Origin: Streptomyces sp. NBC_00286
GTDB taxonomy: Bacteria; Actinomycetota; Actinomycetes; Streptomycetales; Streptomycetaceae
DNA length: 64,000 bases
Direction of reading: 5' to 3'
Assembly: GCF_036173125.1 (NCBI RefSeq)
Contig: NZ_CP108054.1
Location: 1,612,001 to 1,676,000 of the forward strand
Positions 8,514-17,845 of this stretch are shown here, one piece after another (position 1 is the stretch's first letter; each line of letters starts with the position of its first letter). The notes below the pieces were generated by a model. The model was not told the DNA's origin. It searched no databases and was given only the letters and a program-made list of their open reading frames with translations. The translations under genes were made by a program, and so were the position numbers.

Positions 8514-9371
8514 ATGACACAGACGCAGAAGATCCTTGTCACCGGCGCCACCGGAACCGTCGGCCGCCAGGTCGTCGCCGAACTGCTCGCCCGCGGCCAC
8601 GCGGTCCGCGCCCTCACGCGGGATCCGGCGACGGCCAACCTCCCGGCCGGCGTCGAGGTCGTCCAGGGTGACCTGACCGCACCCGACAGCCTGATCCCGG
8701 CACTGGAGGGCGTCACCGGCCTCCATCTGATCACCTTCGGCGGGCCCTATTTCGCTCCGCTGGAGACCGGCCCGCGGATCCTGGAGCTGGCCCGAGCGGC
8801 CGGGGTACGCAGGATCACCGTGCTGCACGGCGGCGGACCGACCCCGCTGGAAGACGCCGTACGGGCCGACGACGGGGTCGACTGGACCGTACTCATGCCG
8901 GTCGAGTTCATGTCCAACGCCCTGGCGTGGGCGGACCAGATCGTGGCCTCGGGCGAAGTCCGCGAGCCGTTCGTCTCCCGGCTCAGCGCCATGGTCCACG
9001 AGGGCGACATCGGCGCCGTCGCCGCGGTCGCGCTCACCGAGGAGGGCCACGGGAGCCAGGAGTACGTGATCACCGGCCCCGAACTGCTGACCGTCGGCGA
9101 CAAGGTGGCGACCATCGCCGCCGCTCGCGGCCGGGAGATCTCCCTGGTCGAGCTGACCGAGGAGCAGGCCGTCGCCCAATGGCGGGCGGCGGGCCAACCG
9201 GAGGACGTCATCGGCTTCCTGCTCGAGGTGTACGGGAACACCCCGGAGGCGGGCCGTACGGTCGCCGACACCGTCGAGAAGGTCACCGGCCGCCCGGCCC
9301 GCACCTTCGCCCAGTGGGCCGCGGAGCACGCGGACGCCTTCACGGCAGCCGACCCCTCAGGCACCGCATAG
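8514..9371 (+). CDS. NmrA-like NAD(P)-binding protein (atypical SDR)
   Basis: 285 residues. The N-terminal Rossmann motif 'ILVTGATGTVGRQVV' is the NmrA/atypical-SDR form (TGATGxxG), followed by 'VRALTRDP' and 'VEVVQGDLTAPDSL'. The C-terminal half has 'EYVITGPELLTVGDKVATI', typical of NAD(P)H-binding proteins related to quinone reductase 2 and NmrA sensors. It has no YxxxK, so it may be a redox sensor or a quinone/ether reductase. Read alone on the plus strand, with a weak upstream site. Confidence 0.85.
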   Translation: MTQTQKILVTGATGTVGRQVVAELLARGHAVRALTRDPATANLPAGVEVVQGDLTAPDSLIPALEGVTGLHLITFGGPYFAPLETGPRILELARAAGVRRITVLHGGGPTPLEDAVRADDGVDWTVLMPVEFMSNALAWADQIVASGEVREPFVSRLSAMVHEGDIGAVAAVALTEEGHGSQEYVITGPELLTVGDKVATIAAARGREISLVELTEEQAVAQWRAAGQPEDVIGFLLEVYGNTPEAGRTVADTVEKVTGRPARTFAQWAAEHADAFTAADPSGTA

Positions 9372-9667
9372 CCCCGGCCGGGTTCGTGGGGCGGCGGACG
9401 CGGGAGGATCCGCATCACCGGTTACGACCGCGTCCGTCCCGGGACGGGGCCACACGACGAAGCTGGGTGCACTCCCGCTCACCGGCCAGGTCGCCCGGCC
9501 GGCCCGCTGGAGCCGGTACGTACGCCTGCTGCGCCAACTCGCCCGCGAATCAAGGACGTCGCAGCAGGAATCCCCGGACGCGGGTCCTCAAGGAACCGGC
9601 TCCACAGCAACGAGCTCAGCCGCAGGGCGAATCCCTCGGTAGCGCACCCCGTGCCGGTACGCGGCCG
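9372..9667. other. Intergenic region between convergent genes
   Basis: About 300 bp with no reading frame that looks protein-coding on either strand and no strong hairpin found by eye. It lies between the convergent NmrA-like gene and the SDR gene. Confidence 0.4.
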
Positions 9668-10441
9668 TCAGCCCGCCGTCCACCCCCCGTCCACGGCCAG
9701 TGCCGACCCGGTGGCGAACGAGGCGCGTTCGCTGCACAGCCACAGGGCCGCCTGGGCGATCTCGACGGGATCCGCCATGCGTTTCTGCATTTGGCGGGCG
9801 ACGAAAGCCGTCCCCAACTCCGGGTAGGCCTCCACTACTTGGTTGATCATTTCGGTGCGGGTGGTTCCGACGACGAGCGTGTTGATGCGAATACCGTGTT
9901 CCCCGTACTCGGCCGCTGCGGCCCTCGTCATGCCGAGCACCGCGTGCTTCGCGGCGACGTACGGAACGGGGGCTCCGGTGGCTCCCATGGCGGCGGTGCT
10001 GGACGTGTTGACGATCGCGCCCTTCCCCGCTTCGAGCATCACCGGGATCTGGGAGCGCAGACAGTTCCAGGTGCCGGTGACGTTGACGGCGATCGTACGG
10101 TCGTAGACGGCCTGGTCGAGCTCATGCAGCGGGGACAGGTCATCGCCGGCGAAGCCCGCGTTGTTGAAGGCCGCGTCCAGGGCGCCGAACTGCTCGCGGG
10201 TCGCGTCCACGGCACGCTGTACGTCCTCCGCGACCGAGACGTCGCCCGCGCTGATCGCCGCGCGGCCGCCCAAGTCGTTTATGTCCTGGGCTAATTGCTT
10301 CAGTACGTCCTCGCGGCGGGCCATCAGGAGGACCGCCGCTCCCTCGGCGGCGAACAGACGGGCGGCCGCTTCTCCGATGCCGCTCGACGCACCCGTGATC
10401 ATGACGGACTTACCGGCCAGCATTCCATTCGTGTCGGTCAT
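9668..10441 (-). CDS. SDR family oxidoreductase (FabG-like)
   Basis: 257 residues from ATG 10441 (MTDTNGMLAGK). An in-frame upstream ATG at 10591 would add 50 Arg-rich residues of no SDR character and was rejected. Classical SDR motifs: 'SVMITGASSGIGEAAA', 'NNAGFAG', catalytic Ser in 'IVNTSSTAAM', 'PYVAAKHAVLGM' (YxxxK), and the end 'GSALAVDGGWTAG'. Probably an NADP(H)-dependent alcohol dehydrogenase or ketoreductase. Encoded alone on the minus strand. Confidence 0.9.
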   Translation of the reverse strand: MTDTNGMLAGKSVMITGASSGIGEAAARLFAAEGAAVLLMARREDVLKQLAQDINDLGGRAAISAGDVSVAEDVQRAVDATREQFGALDAAFNNAGFAGDDLSPLHELDQAVYDRTIAVNVTGTWNCLRSQIPVMLEAGKGAIVNTSSTAAMGATGAPVPYVAAKHAVLGMTRAAAAEYGEHGIRINTLVVGTTRTEMINQVVEAYPELGTAFVARQMQKRMADPVEIAQAALWLCSERASFATGSALAVDGGWTAG

Positions 10442-10608
10442 GGGGCGAGTAAACCTGCTGGGATCCCTGGAGCACACAGTTCCGTCCGGACGCGGCAGTA
10501 CGCCACGCTGGAGCCGTCGATACCCGGCCAGAGCCGGACGGGCCCGCCTCGGTAGCCTCGGCCTTCGTGACAGTGGCCGTATGTGCGCCATGAACTGGGG
10601 GTCGTGCG

Positions 10609-11580
10609 ATGCGCGGGGAGAAGTCCGAGAGGCCGGCGAGCCGGGCTGACATCGAGGAGCGCTTCCTGCGGGACTGGGGATTCGAACTACCGGATTCGAT
10701 CTTCCGGTTCTGGGATTTCCTGAGTTCCCTCGCCCCGGCCGGACACCAGGCCCTCCGCGACCTCGACGTGTCCCCGGTCGGCGTCATCGACTTGTTCGCC
10801 GACACGAGCTTGCAGCCGCGCCAGGGGATCGATGTACGGGTGCACGGCCGCTACTACCGTGACCCGCCCGAGTTCCTGACCTTCATGCACGGCGGCTCCG
10901 ACGGCCTTCACCACGGCCTGTGGTTCGACGACGGCCGTACGTGCCGTGGAGTCGCCTCCTACTACACCCACGACGGCGGTGGAATCGACACCACGTCGCG
11001 CACCCCGCTGGAGGCGCTGCGCGCGATCCTCGAACGTTGCTGGCGCGACCTCGATGACGACGTAGAGGATGAGGACGTGTCCGCGCGGCGGTCCCGCCTG
11101 GCGCTGCTACGCGATGCACTGACCGTCGTGGAGACCGGGGACCGACCCGAGGTGGGCCTCGCCTACTCCAGGGCGTACGACACGATCGCCCCAGCGGCGG
11201 ACTTCGACCGGATCACCACGCTGGACGGCGCGGGCGCACTCGTGGCGGGCGAAACCGCGCTGGACCGCCCTGCCCACGGCCAGGCCGACGAGTACAAGTT
11301 CGCGACGTACATCTACGCCCTGTTCGAGGACCCCGCAGCCCTGCAGGCCGGCGTGGAGGAGGCCCGCCGGCGTTGCTCGGCAGGCGATCCGGCGGAAGCG
11401 CTGGTCCTGGGCCGTGACCTGCACTGGGCCTCGGGCGGTGACCCGGCCCGCGAAGCACTCGCGAACGAACTCCTCGTGATGGCCTACCGCGTGCTGAACC
11501 GCCCCTCACTGGCGGAGATAGCCGGTGCGCACCACCGTCACCGGTCCTTGCCACGAGTAGACGTCCTGGAGCAGACATAG
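10609..11580 (+). CDS. DUF2228/HPF1-like protein (ADP-ribosylation family)
   Basis: 323 residues. The N-terminal third resembles the HPF1/C4orf27 (DUF2228) fold: 'FELPDSIFRFWDFLSSL', then 'VIDLF', 'HGRYYRDPPEFLTF' and a glycine-rich 'HGLWFDDG' strand. In animals HPF1 joins PARP1 to steer ADP-ribosylation to serine; bacterial homologues are uncharacterised. The C-terminal half (about 160-323) is acidic and helical, rich in Glu/Ala, with no family I recognise. I assign this from motif memory only. No PARP-like gene is visible nearby. The protein starts with a basic stretch and lacks a signal peptide. Confidence 0.5.
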   Translation: MRGEKSERPASRADIEERFLRDWGFELPDSIFRFWDFLSSLAPAGHQALRDLDVSPVGVIDLFADTSLQPRQGIDVRVHGRYYRDPPEFLTFMHGGSDGLHHGLWFDDGRTCRGVASYYTHDGGGIDTTSRTPLEALRAILERCWRDLDDDVEDEDVSARRSRLALLRDALTVVETGDRPEVGLAYSRAYDTIAPAADFDRITTLDGAGALVAGETALDRPAHGQADEYKFATYIYALFEDPAALQAGVEEARRRCSAGDPAEALVLGRDLHWASGGDPAREALANELLVMAYRVLNRPSLAEIAGAHHRHRSLPRVDVLEQT

Positions 11581-11690
11581 CAGCAGCACGTACGCGGCAG
11601 TCTTGCTCTTGACCGGCGACGGTTCGGGCGCGGACCTGCTGCGCGGCACCCCTGACCGCTGGTACCCCACACCCGCCGCCCGCTCGCCCA

Positions 11691-12608
11691 TCACTCTTGC
11701 TTGTCGCCCTCCGGCAGCGCCGCCACCGGGAGCTCGAAAGCGTCGCGGGCCACATCGATGAACGCCTGCGCGGCAGGTGAGAGCGGCCCATGCCGCCACA
11801 TCAGCCAGACCGGCCGGACCAGGCGCGGCCGGAGCGCCAGCGCCACCGCGCCGCGCCGCGCCGCCTCCTCGGCGAGAGAGCGCGGCAGTAGCGTCGCCCC
11901 CGCACCAGCCAGTACCAAGGGGACGACCGCGGCCTGATGAACCGTCTCCACCGCGATGCGCGGACGGCCTCCCTCCCCGCCCAGCGCCTGGTCCATCAGG
12001 GCACGGGTCGCGGTACCTGGCGCGGTCGCCACGAGATCCATCCGGGCCACGTCACCGAGCGCCACCGGTCCGGCCTGAGGAAAGCGGTCGGACCGGGGCA
12101 CCACCACCAGGACCTCTTGCCGGCACAGCTCCAGGGTTTCGACGGTCTTGCTGTCCGTCCTCATATCGGCCAGCCCCAACTCGCACTCACCGGTACGCAC
12201 CATGTCCGCGACCGCGGCCGCGTCCGGCGGCTCGACGATGACGATGTCGATCGCGGGATGGCGCCCGCGGAAGGCCCCGGCGAGGTCCGCCAGCGGATCG
12301 ACCGCCAACGTCGTCGGCGCGACGATGTCCAGCGTGCCGCCTGCCAGTCCGGCGATGGTGCGCACCACCGACCGAGCGGTCTCCAGATCGCGCATGACCT
12401 GCCGGGCCGGCTCCACGAACGCCTCTCCCGCCGAGGTCAGCACGACTCCGCGACCGAGCCGGTGGAAGAGAGGGGTGCCCAGTTCCCGCTCCAGCAGACG
12501 GATCGCGTGCGACAGCGACGGCTGTGCCACGCGCAGGGTGTGGGCGGCGCTGGTGAAACTCCGGTGCGCGGCGACGGCGAGGAAGTACTCGACCTGGCGA
12601 CGTTCCAT
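11691..12608 (-). CDS. LysR-family transcriptional regulator
   Basis: 305 residues. An N-terminal winged helix-turn-helix (about 1-60: 'MERRQVEYFLAVAAHRSF', 'VAQPSLSHAIRLLERELG') is followed by a periplasmic-binding-like effector domain. It lies divergent to the arylsulfatase gene at 12977 with a 368-bp spacer. Its start codon is covered by a 15-bp palindrome that recurs perfectly at 12771, so autoregulation plus control of the sulfatase is the simplest model. The effector could be a sulfate ester or its alcohol, but this is inference. Confidence 0.9.
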   Translation of the reverse strand: MERRQVEYFLAVAAHRSFTSAAHTLRVAQPSLSHAIRLLERELGTPLFHRLGRGVVLTSAGEAFVEPARQVMRDLETARSVVRTIAGLAGGTLDIVAPTTLAVDPLADLAGAFRGRHPAIDIVIVEPPDAAAVADMVRTGECELGLADMRTDSKTVETLELCRQEVLVVVPRSDRFPQAGPVALGDVARMDLVATAPGTATRALMDQALGGEGGRPRIAVETVHQAAVVPLVLAGAGATLLPRSLAEEAARRGAVALALRPRLVRPVWLMWRHGPLSPAAQAFIDVARDAFELPVAALPEGDKQE

Positions 12609-12621
12609 AGAGCCTTTCTAT
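12607..12621. promoter_or_regulatory. Putative LysR operator, proximal copy
   Basis: ATAGAGCCTTTCTAT, a 6-3-6 inverted repeat with one mismatch and T-N11-A spacing as in LysR boxes. It overlaps the regulator's start codon, as expected for an autorepression site. Confidence 0.6.
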
Positions 12622-12770
12622 CGCTCGTACGAACCGACTGTCCGGCGACCGCCCGGCGATCTCGCCGCCCGACCCGTCCGAGCCCCGTCCTAACGACGGC
12701 GGCGCCTCACCGTTGCGCGCCTCCACGGCCGGGATGCCACGCTGCCTGGGACTCGGATCCGTGCCCCGGT

Positions 12771-12785
12771 ATAGAAGCTTTCTAT
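12771..12785. promoter_or_regulatory. Putative LysR operator, distal copy
   Basis: ATAGAAGCTTTCTAT, a perfect 6-3-6 palindrome with T-N11-A geometry. It is 191 bp upstream of the arylsulfatase start and matches the copy at 12607 except for one base in the half site and changes in the 3-nt centre. Confidence 0.65.
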
Positions 12786-12976
12786 TGCCCTCATTCAAAA
12801 CCGGTCCACGTAAATTCAGAACTCTTGTTGACCGGCTTCGGCGGCGACTGACATTTTGACAGCGTCGCAGGCAGGGGCACTCCGGACCGCTGAAGTCCAG
12901 CCGCATTACACCGGCAATTCGGCCGCGATAAGAGGGTGTGACATTTCCTCGCCGGGCACCGAAATCGGAGAATTGC

Positions 12977-15337
12977 ATGACTGAGTTCGACGCTGGACGG
13001 CACATACTTCCCCGGCCTGACATCCGTCGGCCGCTGACGACCGCGATGGACGTCCACGACCAGGAGACGCCGTTCACGCCCATCGGCCCGGTCCCGCCGC
13101 CGGAGGGTGCCCCGAACGTGGTGATCGTGCTCGTCGACGACCTCGGCTTCGGCACCTCCAGCGCGTTCGGCGGACCGTGCGAGATGCCGGCCGCGGACCG
13201 GCTCGCGGGCAACGGGCTGCGTTACACCCGCTTTCATGTGACGGCCTTGTGCTCGCCGACCCGGCAGGCCCTGCTGACCGGCCGCAACCATCACTCGGTG
13301 GGCATGGGCGGCACGACCGAGATGGCCACCGCGGCCCCCGGGTACAACGGGTTCCGGCCGCGCAGCGCGGCGACCATGGCGCAGATCCTGCAGGGCAACG
13401 GCTACAGCACGGCCGCCTTCGGCAAGTGGCATCAGACCCCGCCGCGGGAGATCAGCGCGGTCGGTCCGTTCGACCGCTGGCCCACCGGGGAGGGCTTCGA
13501 CACCTTCTACGGGTTCATGGGCGCCGAGATGAACCACTGGTACCCGCTGCTGTACCAGGGCACCACCCCCATCGAGCCGGACCGCCGGCCCGAGGACGGC
13601 TACCACCTCTCCGAGGACCTCGTCGACCACGCCATCGACTGGGTGCGTACGCAGCGCACCCTGACCCCGGACCGGCCGTTCTTCACCTACCTCGCGCTCG
13701 GCGCCGCGCACGCCCCCCTGCACGTCGGCCCGGAATGGCAGGAGAAGTACCGCGGCCGCTTCGACCACGGCTGGGACCGGCAGCGCGAGGTGACCCTCGA
13801 GCGCCAGAAGGACCTCGGCGTCGTACCCCCGGAGACGGAGCTCGCGCCCTGGGCGGAAGGCGTTCCGCGCTGGGACGAACTCAGCGACAACCAGCGCGAG
13901 TTGGCGGCCAGGTTCATGGAGACGTTCGCCGCCTTCACGGAACACGCGGACGTACAGGTCGGCAGGTTCCTCGACGCCCTGGACGAACTCGGCGAGCTGG
14001 ACAACACGATCGTCCTCTACATCTTGGGCGACAACGGCGCCTCCGGCGAGGGCGGCATCGAGGGGACGATCGTCGAGCACCGGCTGGGGCACGGCATCGT
14101 GGACGACCCGGACGAGATGATCGACCACCTCGACGAGATCGGCGGCCCGGACAGCTACCCGATCGCCCCCGCGGGATGGGCCCTCGCGCTCAACACCCCG
14201 TATCAGTGGACCAAGCAGGTGGCCTCGCACTTCGGCGGCACCCGGGACGGCATGATCCTGCACTGGCCGCGTGGGGTCGCCGAACGCGGCGGCATCCGAC
14301 ACCAGTTCTCGCACGTCATCGACGTACTGCCGACGATTCTGGACTGTGTGGGCGTACCGGCGCCGTTCAGCGTGGACGGGGTGATGCAGCAGCCCATCGA
14401 GGGCACCAGCATGAAGCAGACGCTCACCGACCCCCAGGCGACCGAGCACCGCCGTACGCAGTACTTCGAGATGTGCGGCAACCGGGGCATCTACCACGAC
14501 GGCTGGATGGCGGTCACCCGGCACGGCATCCCCTGGGAGATGGTGCCGGAGGGGGACCGGCCGTTCGCCGACGACGTCTGGGAGCTCTACGACCTGAACC
14601 ACGACTGGAGTCAGGCGCACGACCTCGCTGCCCAACACCCCCAGAAGCTACGGCGGTTGCAGGATCTGTTCCTGATCGAGGCGGCGAAGTACCAGGTCTT
14701 CCCCCTGGACGACCGGGTCACCGAACGGGAGAACCCCGCCGTGGCCGGCCGTATCGATCTGCTCGGCGACCGCACCTCCGTCACCTACCGCGCGGGGATG
14801 AGGCGGTTCACCGAGGAGACCACGCCCAACGTCAAGAACCGCTCGCACAGCATCACCGCGGACATCGAAGTGCCGGACACCACTGCCGAGGGCGTACTCA
14901 TCGCGCAGGGCGGCCGGTTCGGCGGCTGGACCCTCTACTTCACCGACGGCAGGCCCGCCTACGCCTACAACTACTTCGGCATGAACCTGTACACCGTGCG
15001 CGGCGGCCGGCCCCTGACACCGGGACGGCACGAGGTCCGGCTCGAGTTCGACTACGACGGAGGCGGACTCGGCAAGGGCGGGACCGCCACGCTTCTGGTG
15101 GACGGCGAGAAGCACGCGAGCGGCCGGGTCGATCAGACCATCCCGTACTACTTCTCCTTCGACGAGACACTCGACGTCGGCGTGGACCTGAGCACACCGG
15201 TGACCGACGACTACCCCGTCCTCGACAACGAGTTCACCGGGACGATTCACACGGTGCGCATCGACTTGGGCTCCCAGAGCACGGAGTCGTCCGAGTTCGA
15301 CGGCGGACTGCACCGACGCGTCATGGGGGCCCAGTGA
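12977..15337 (+). CDS. Arylsulfatase (formylglycine-dependent sulfatase)
   Basis: 786 residues from ATG 12977 (MTEFDAGR), preceded by GGAG; an in-frame ATG at 12938 has no such support. The metal site begins with 'NVVIVLVDDLGFG', and the formylglycine motif is 'CSPTRQALLTGR' with Cys92 the residue to be oxidised. 'AAFGKWHQTP' supplies catalytic Lys/His and 'LYILGDNGASGEGG' late metal ligands. Length and the C-terminal extension fit the long AtsA class. There is no clear signal peptide, so it may be cytoplasmic or exported with help. Probably releases sulfate from aryl or alkyl sulfate esters under control of the divergent LysR regulator. Confidence 0.92.
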   Translation: MTEFDAGRHILPRPDIRRPLTTAMDVHDQETPFTPIGPVPPPEGAPNVVIVLVDDLGFGTSSAFGGPCEMPAADRLAGNGLRYTRFHVTALCSPTRQALLTGRNHHSVGMGGTTEMATAAPGYNGFRPRSAATMAQILQGNGYSTAAFGKWHQTPPREISAVGPFDRWPTGEGFDTFYGFMGAEMNHWYPLLYQGTTPIEPDRRPEDGYHLSEDLVDHAIDWVRTQRTLTPDRPFFTYLALGAAHAPLHVGPEWQEKYRGRFDHGWDRQREVTLERQKDLGVVPPETELAPWAEGVPRWDELSDNQRELAARFMETFAAFTEHADVQVGRFLDALDELGELDNTIVLYILGDNGASGEGGIEGTIVEHRLGHGIVDDPDEMIDHLDEIGGPDSYPIAPAGWALALNTPYQWTKQVASHFGGTRDGMILHWPRGVAERGGIRHQFSHVIDVLPTILDCVGVPAPFSVDGVMQQPIEGTSMKQTLTDPQATEHRRTQYFEMCGNRGIYHDGWMAVTRHGIPWEMVPEGDRPFADDVWELYDLNHDWSQAHDLAAQHPQKLRRLQDLFLIEAAKYQVFPLDDRVTERENPAVAGRIDLLGDRTSVTYRAGMRRFTEETTPNVKNRSHSITADIEVPDTTAEGVLIAQGGRFGGWTLYFTDGRPAYAYNYFGMNLYTVRGGRPLTPGRHEVRLEFDYDGGGLGKGGTATLLVDGEKHASGRVDQTIPYYFSFDETLDVGVDLSTPVTDDYPVLDNEFTGTIHTVRIDLGSQSTESSEFDGGLHRRVMGAQ

Positions 15338-15445
15338 ACTCGGGTTCCGGTGCGCCCTGGACATGACGTGACCCTCATCGACCCGGATCTCGACTCCACC
15401 ACTCGGACAACGGCCCGATACGCCCAGCGCACAAGGAGCAGGACC

Positions 15446-16417
15446 ATGGCAGCACGTAGAGGACATTGGCGTTCCGGCGCGGCGGGGGTGGCCGTACTCG
15501 GTCTCACCCTGACCGCCTGTGGCGGGGCGAAGGTCGGCGGGGAATCCTCCGGGGCGGACGCCGACTCGGGCAAGTGCGGCACCGTCAACCTCGCGGTCAG
15601 CCCGTGGGTGGGCTACGAGGCCAACGCGGCGGTCATCAAGAACGTCGCGGAGAACGAACTCGGCTGCAAAGTCGTCACGAAGGACCTGAAGGCGGAGATC
15701 AGCTGGCAGGGCTTCGAGACGGGCGAGGTCGACGCCATCGTGGAGAACTGGGGCCACGACGACCTCAAGAAGAAGTACATCGACCAGCAGAAGATCGCCG
15801 TGAACCTCGGCTCGACCGGCAACAAGGGAATCATCGGCTGGTACATCCCCCCGTGGATCGCGAAGAAGCACCCGGACATCACCAACTGGAAGAACCTCAA
15901 CAAGTACGCCGCCGACTTCAAGACCTCCGAGTCGGGCAGCAAGGGCCAACTCCTGGACGGCGACCCGTCGTTCCAGACCAACGACGAGGCCCTGGCGAAG
16001 AACCTCAAGCTGGACTTCAAAGTGGTGTACGCGGGCAGCGAGACCGCGCTGATCCAGGCATTCCGGGAAGCCGAGAAGAACAAGAAGTGGGTGATCGGCT
16101 ACTTCTACGAGCCGCAGTGGTTCCTGTCCGAGGTGCCCCTGGTCAAGGTCGACCTGCCCAAGCACACGGAGGGCTGCGACGCGGACAAGGCGAAGGTCGC
16201 CTGCGACTACCCCGTGTTCGACCTCGACAAGATCGTCAGCACGAAGTTCGCCAAGTCGGGCAGCCCGGCCTACGACCTGGTGAAGAACTTCACCTGGACC
16301 AACGAAGACCAGAACACCGTCGCCAAGTACATCGCGCTCGACAAGATGACACCGGAGGCGGCGGCGAAGAAGTGGATCGACGCAAACCCCGACAAGGTCA
16401 AGGCCTGGCTCGGCTAG
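15446..16417 (+). CDS. Glycine betaine ABC transporter substrate-binding lipoprotein (OpuAC-like)
   Basis: 323 residues from ATG 15446, which has AAGGAG upstream. A lipoprotein signal ends in LTAC (Cys about residue 28), followed by a Gly/Ser/Asp linker. The OpuAC domain shows 'VNLAVSPWVGYEAN', 'VDAIVENWGHDD' and 'WVIGYFYEPQWF'; the Trp/Tyr residues would form the aromatic cage for a quaternary ammonium ligand. It follows the sulfatase by about 108 bp on the same strand. No permease or ATPase gene accompanies it here, so it may deliver to a transporter encoded elsewhere. Confidence 0.9.
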   Translation: MAARRGHWRSGAAGVAVLGLTLTACGGAKVGGESSGADADSGKCGTVNLAVSPWVGYEANAAVIKNVAENELGCKVVTKDLKAEISWQGFETGEVDAIVENWGHDDLKKKYIDQQKIAVNLGSTGNKGIIGWYIPPWIAKKHPDITNWKNLNKYAADFKTSESGSKGQLLDGDPSFQTNDEALAKNLKLDFKVVYAGSETALIQAFREAEKNKKWVIGYFYEPQWFLSEVPLVKVDLPKHTEGCDADKAKVACDYPVFDLDKIVSTKFAKSGSPAYDLVKNFTWTNEDQNTVAKYIALDKMTPEAAAKKWIDANPDKVKAWLG

Positions 16418-16639
16418 CAGCCACGAGCGAGGAGTAGAGCACGAGTTCTTGCTCCGCCTGACCCGCCTGACCCGCCTGCCCGACGACGCCGGGGCCGGGG
16501 GGACGGGTGAGCGGGCGTCGGGCGTTGTGGTGGCGCATGACTCGGCCACGTCCGCGGTACCGCCTGAGTCTGGTGGTCCCGCGTGACGTGGCCGGTCTAT
16601 GGGCGATGCACCCAGCGAAGTGGGAAGTGGCGGGCAGCC

Positions 16640-17332
16640 CTACGGGCGGTGCCACCAAGCGGCCGACGTGTCGCGCAGGGTGTTGGTGCCGCAGTGCACC
16701 TCGCCCTGGCCGAGGTGGTAGGTGTACCAGTCGTCGATGTACGACACCTTGAGCCCGGCACTGTTGCGGACGACGTCCTTGGCCCCGACGCCGGGTTCCG
16801 CGCCGGAGCGCAGTTCGGCGGGGGTCAGCCGAGTCCGGGGCGTGACGGGGACCCACGCGTCGGAGCGTCTGAGGAAGACCCGGGTGTGCTCGGCACCGGT
16901 CGTCACTTTCACGCGTCCTTCGGCGTTCGCCGGCAGGTGGCGCATGGGAACGGAGCGGACTCGGGCGAGGTCGGCGGCGTCCGCCCTGCCGTTGACCTTG
17001 GTGTCGGCGGCGTCGTTGCACGCGGCCAGCTTCGCGTTGGAGAGCGGTTCGCCGCCGGGCGTGGTGACCGGACAGCGCTTGGAGTCGTCGTCGATGTTGG
17101 GCAGCATGACCGCTCCGTGACCGACATTCCACGTGTCCTCGCCGGAGTCGTCGGTGGAGCCGGTGACATCGACCAGGCCGTCCCGGTTCACGTCCGCGCG
17201 GAGGTCGGCCAGGGGAGGCGGTTCGGCAGCGTGGGCGGGGAAGAGCGGTGTCGCCAGCACGGAGCCCGCGGTGGCCAGTGCGAGGACCGCCCGTCTCGCG
17301 GGCGATGTACGTATCCGCGTGTGTACGCGCAC
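16640..17332 (-). pseudogene. Protein-arginine deiminase (PAD) with internal deletion
   Basis: 230 residues from GTG 17332 (AAGGGA upstream), starting with a signal peptide ending near PAHA. The N-terminal part ('LRADVNRDGLVDVTG', 'MLPNIDDDSKRC') and the extreme C-terminus ('DDWYTYHLGQGEVHCGTN') are both diagnostic of PAD; the latter holds the catalytic Cys region (GEVHCGTN). Full PADs exceed 600 residues. Here the sequence jumps from 'GAKDVVRNSAG' straight to the last 35 residues, so the whole central catalytic barrel with its Asp/His/Asp residues is absent. The frame is intact, so a secreted remnant could be made, but deimination is not expected. Confidence 0.75.
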
Positions 17333-17845
17333 GGTGCGCGTCCCTTCTCTGTGGGGGTGTGTTCGCCGAGCAAGACGGGCTGCACGAGGTGTGCGTTCAC
17401 TGTGAGGCGGTGGTCCGGCTTCCGCCTCCGATGCCAACTTCTCGGATACGTACGTGACTTGGCCGACGCGGTGAGCGCGGAGCGCGACATCGGGGTGCCG
17501 GACCGAGGGCTTCGTGAGGGGACGTCAGTTCGCTGACGGCCCGCATCTCCGGGCCCCAGCCGCGTCTCCTCCGCGCTCGCTCTGCGGGGACGGCCATGGG
17601 TCGGCGGCGCCGTCAGCCGCCAAATCGAGGGCGGGCCAGGTCCTGGCCGTCGTACAGGACGCTGCCGGGCATTCCCCCCAAGAGCCGCCTGCTGCCGGAG
17701 GCCGACCAGTTGGTCACGGCGAACGACATCGCCTTCGACACGACCTACAACGACGCCACGGACGACCTCTGCACAGCCCGGAACGGCCGGCCCCCTGCGG
17801 ACCGGATCCGCGCCCTCGCTCCGCAGTTGGTGGCGACGGACGGCC
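17333..17845. other. Intergenic region, no convincing gene
   Basis: About 510 bp between the PAD remnant and the HAD gene. A plus-strand frame (17596-17880) encodes 'DQLVTANDIAFDTTYNDAT' and is more protein-like than its surroundings, but matches nothing I know, lacks a good ribosome site and runs into the HAD gene. It may be the relic of a lost gene. Confidence 0.4.
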
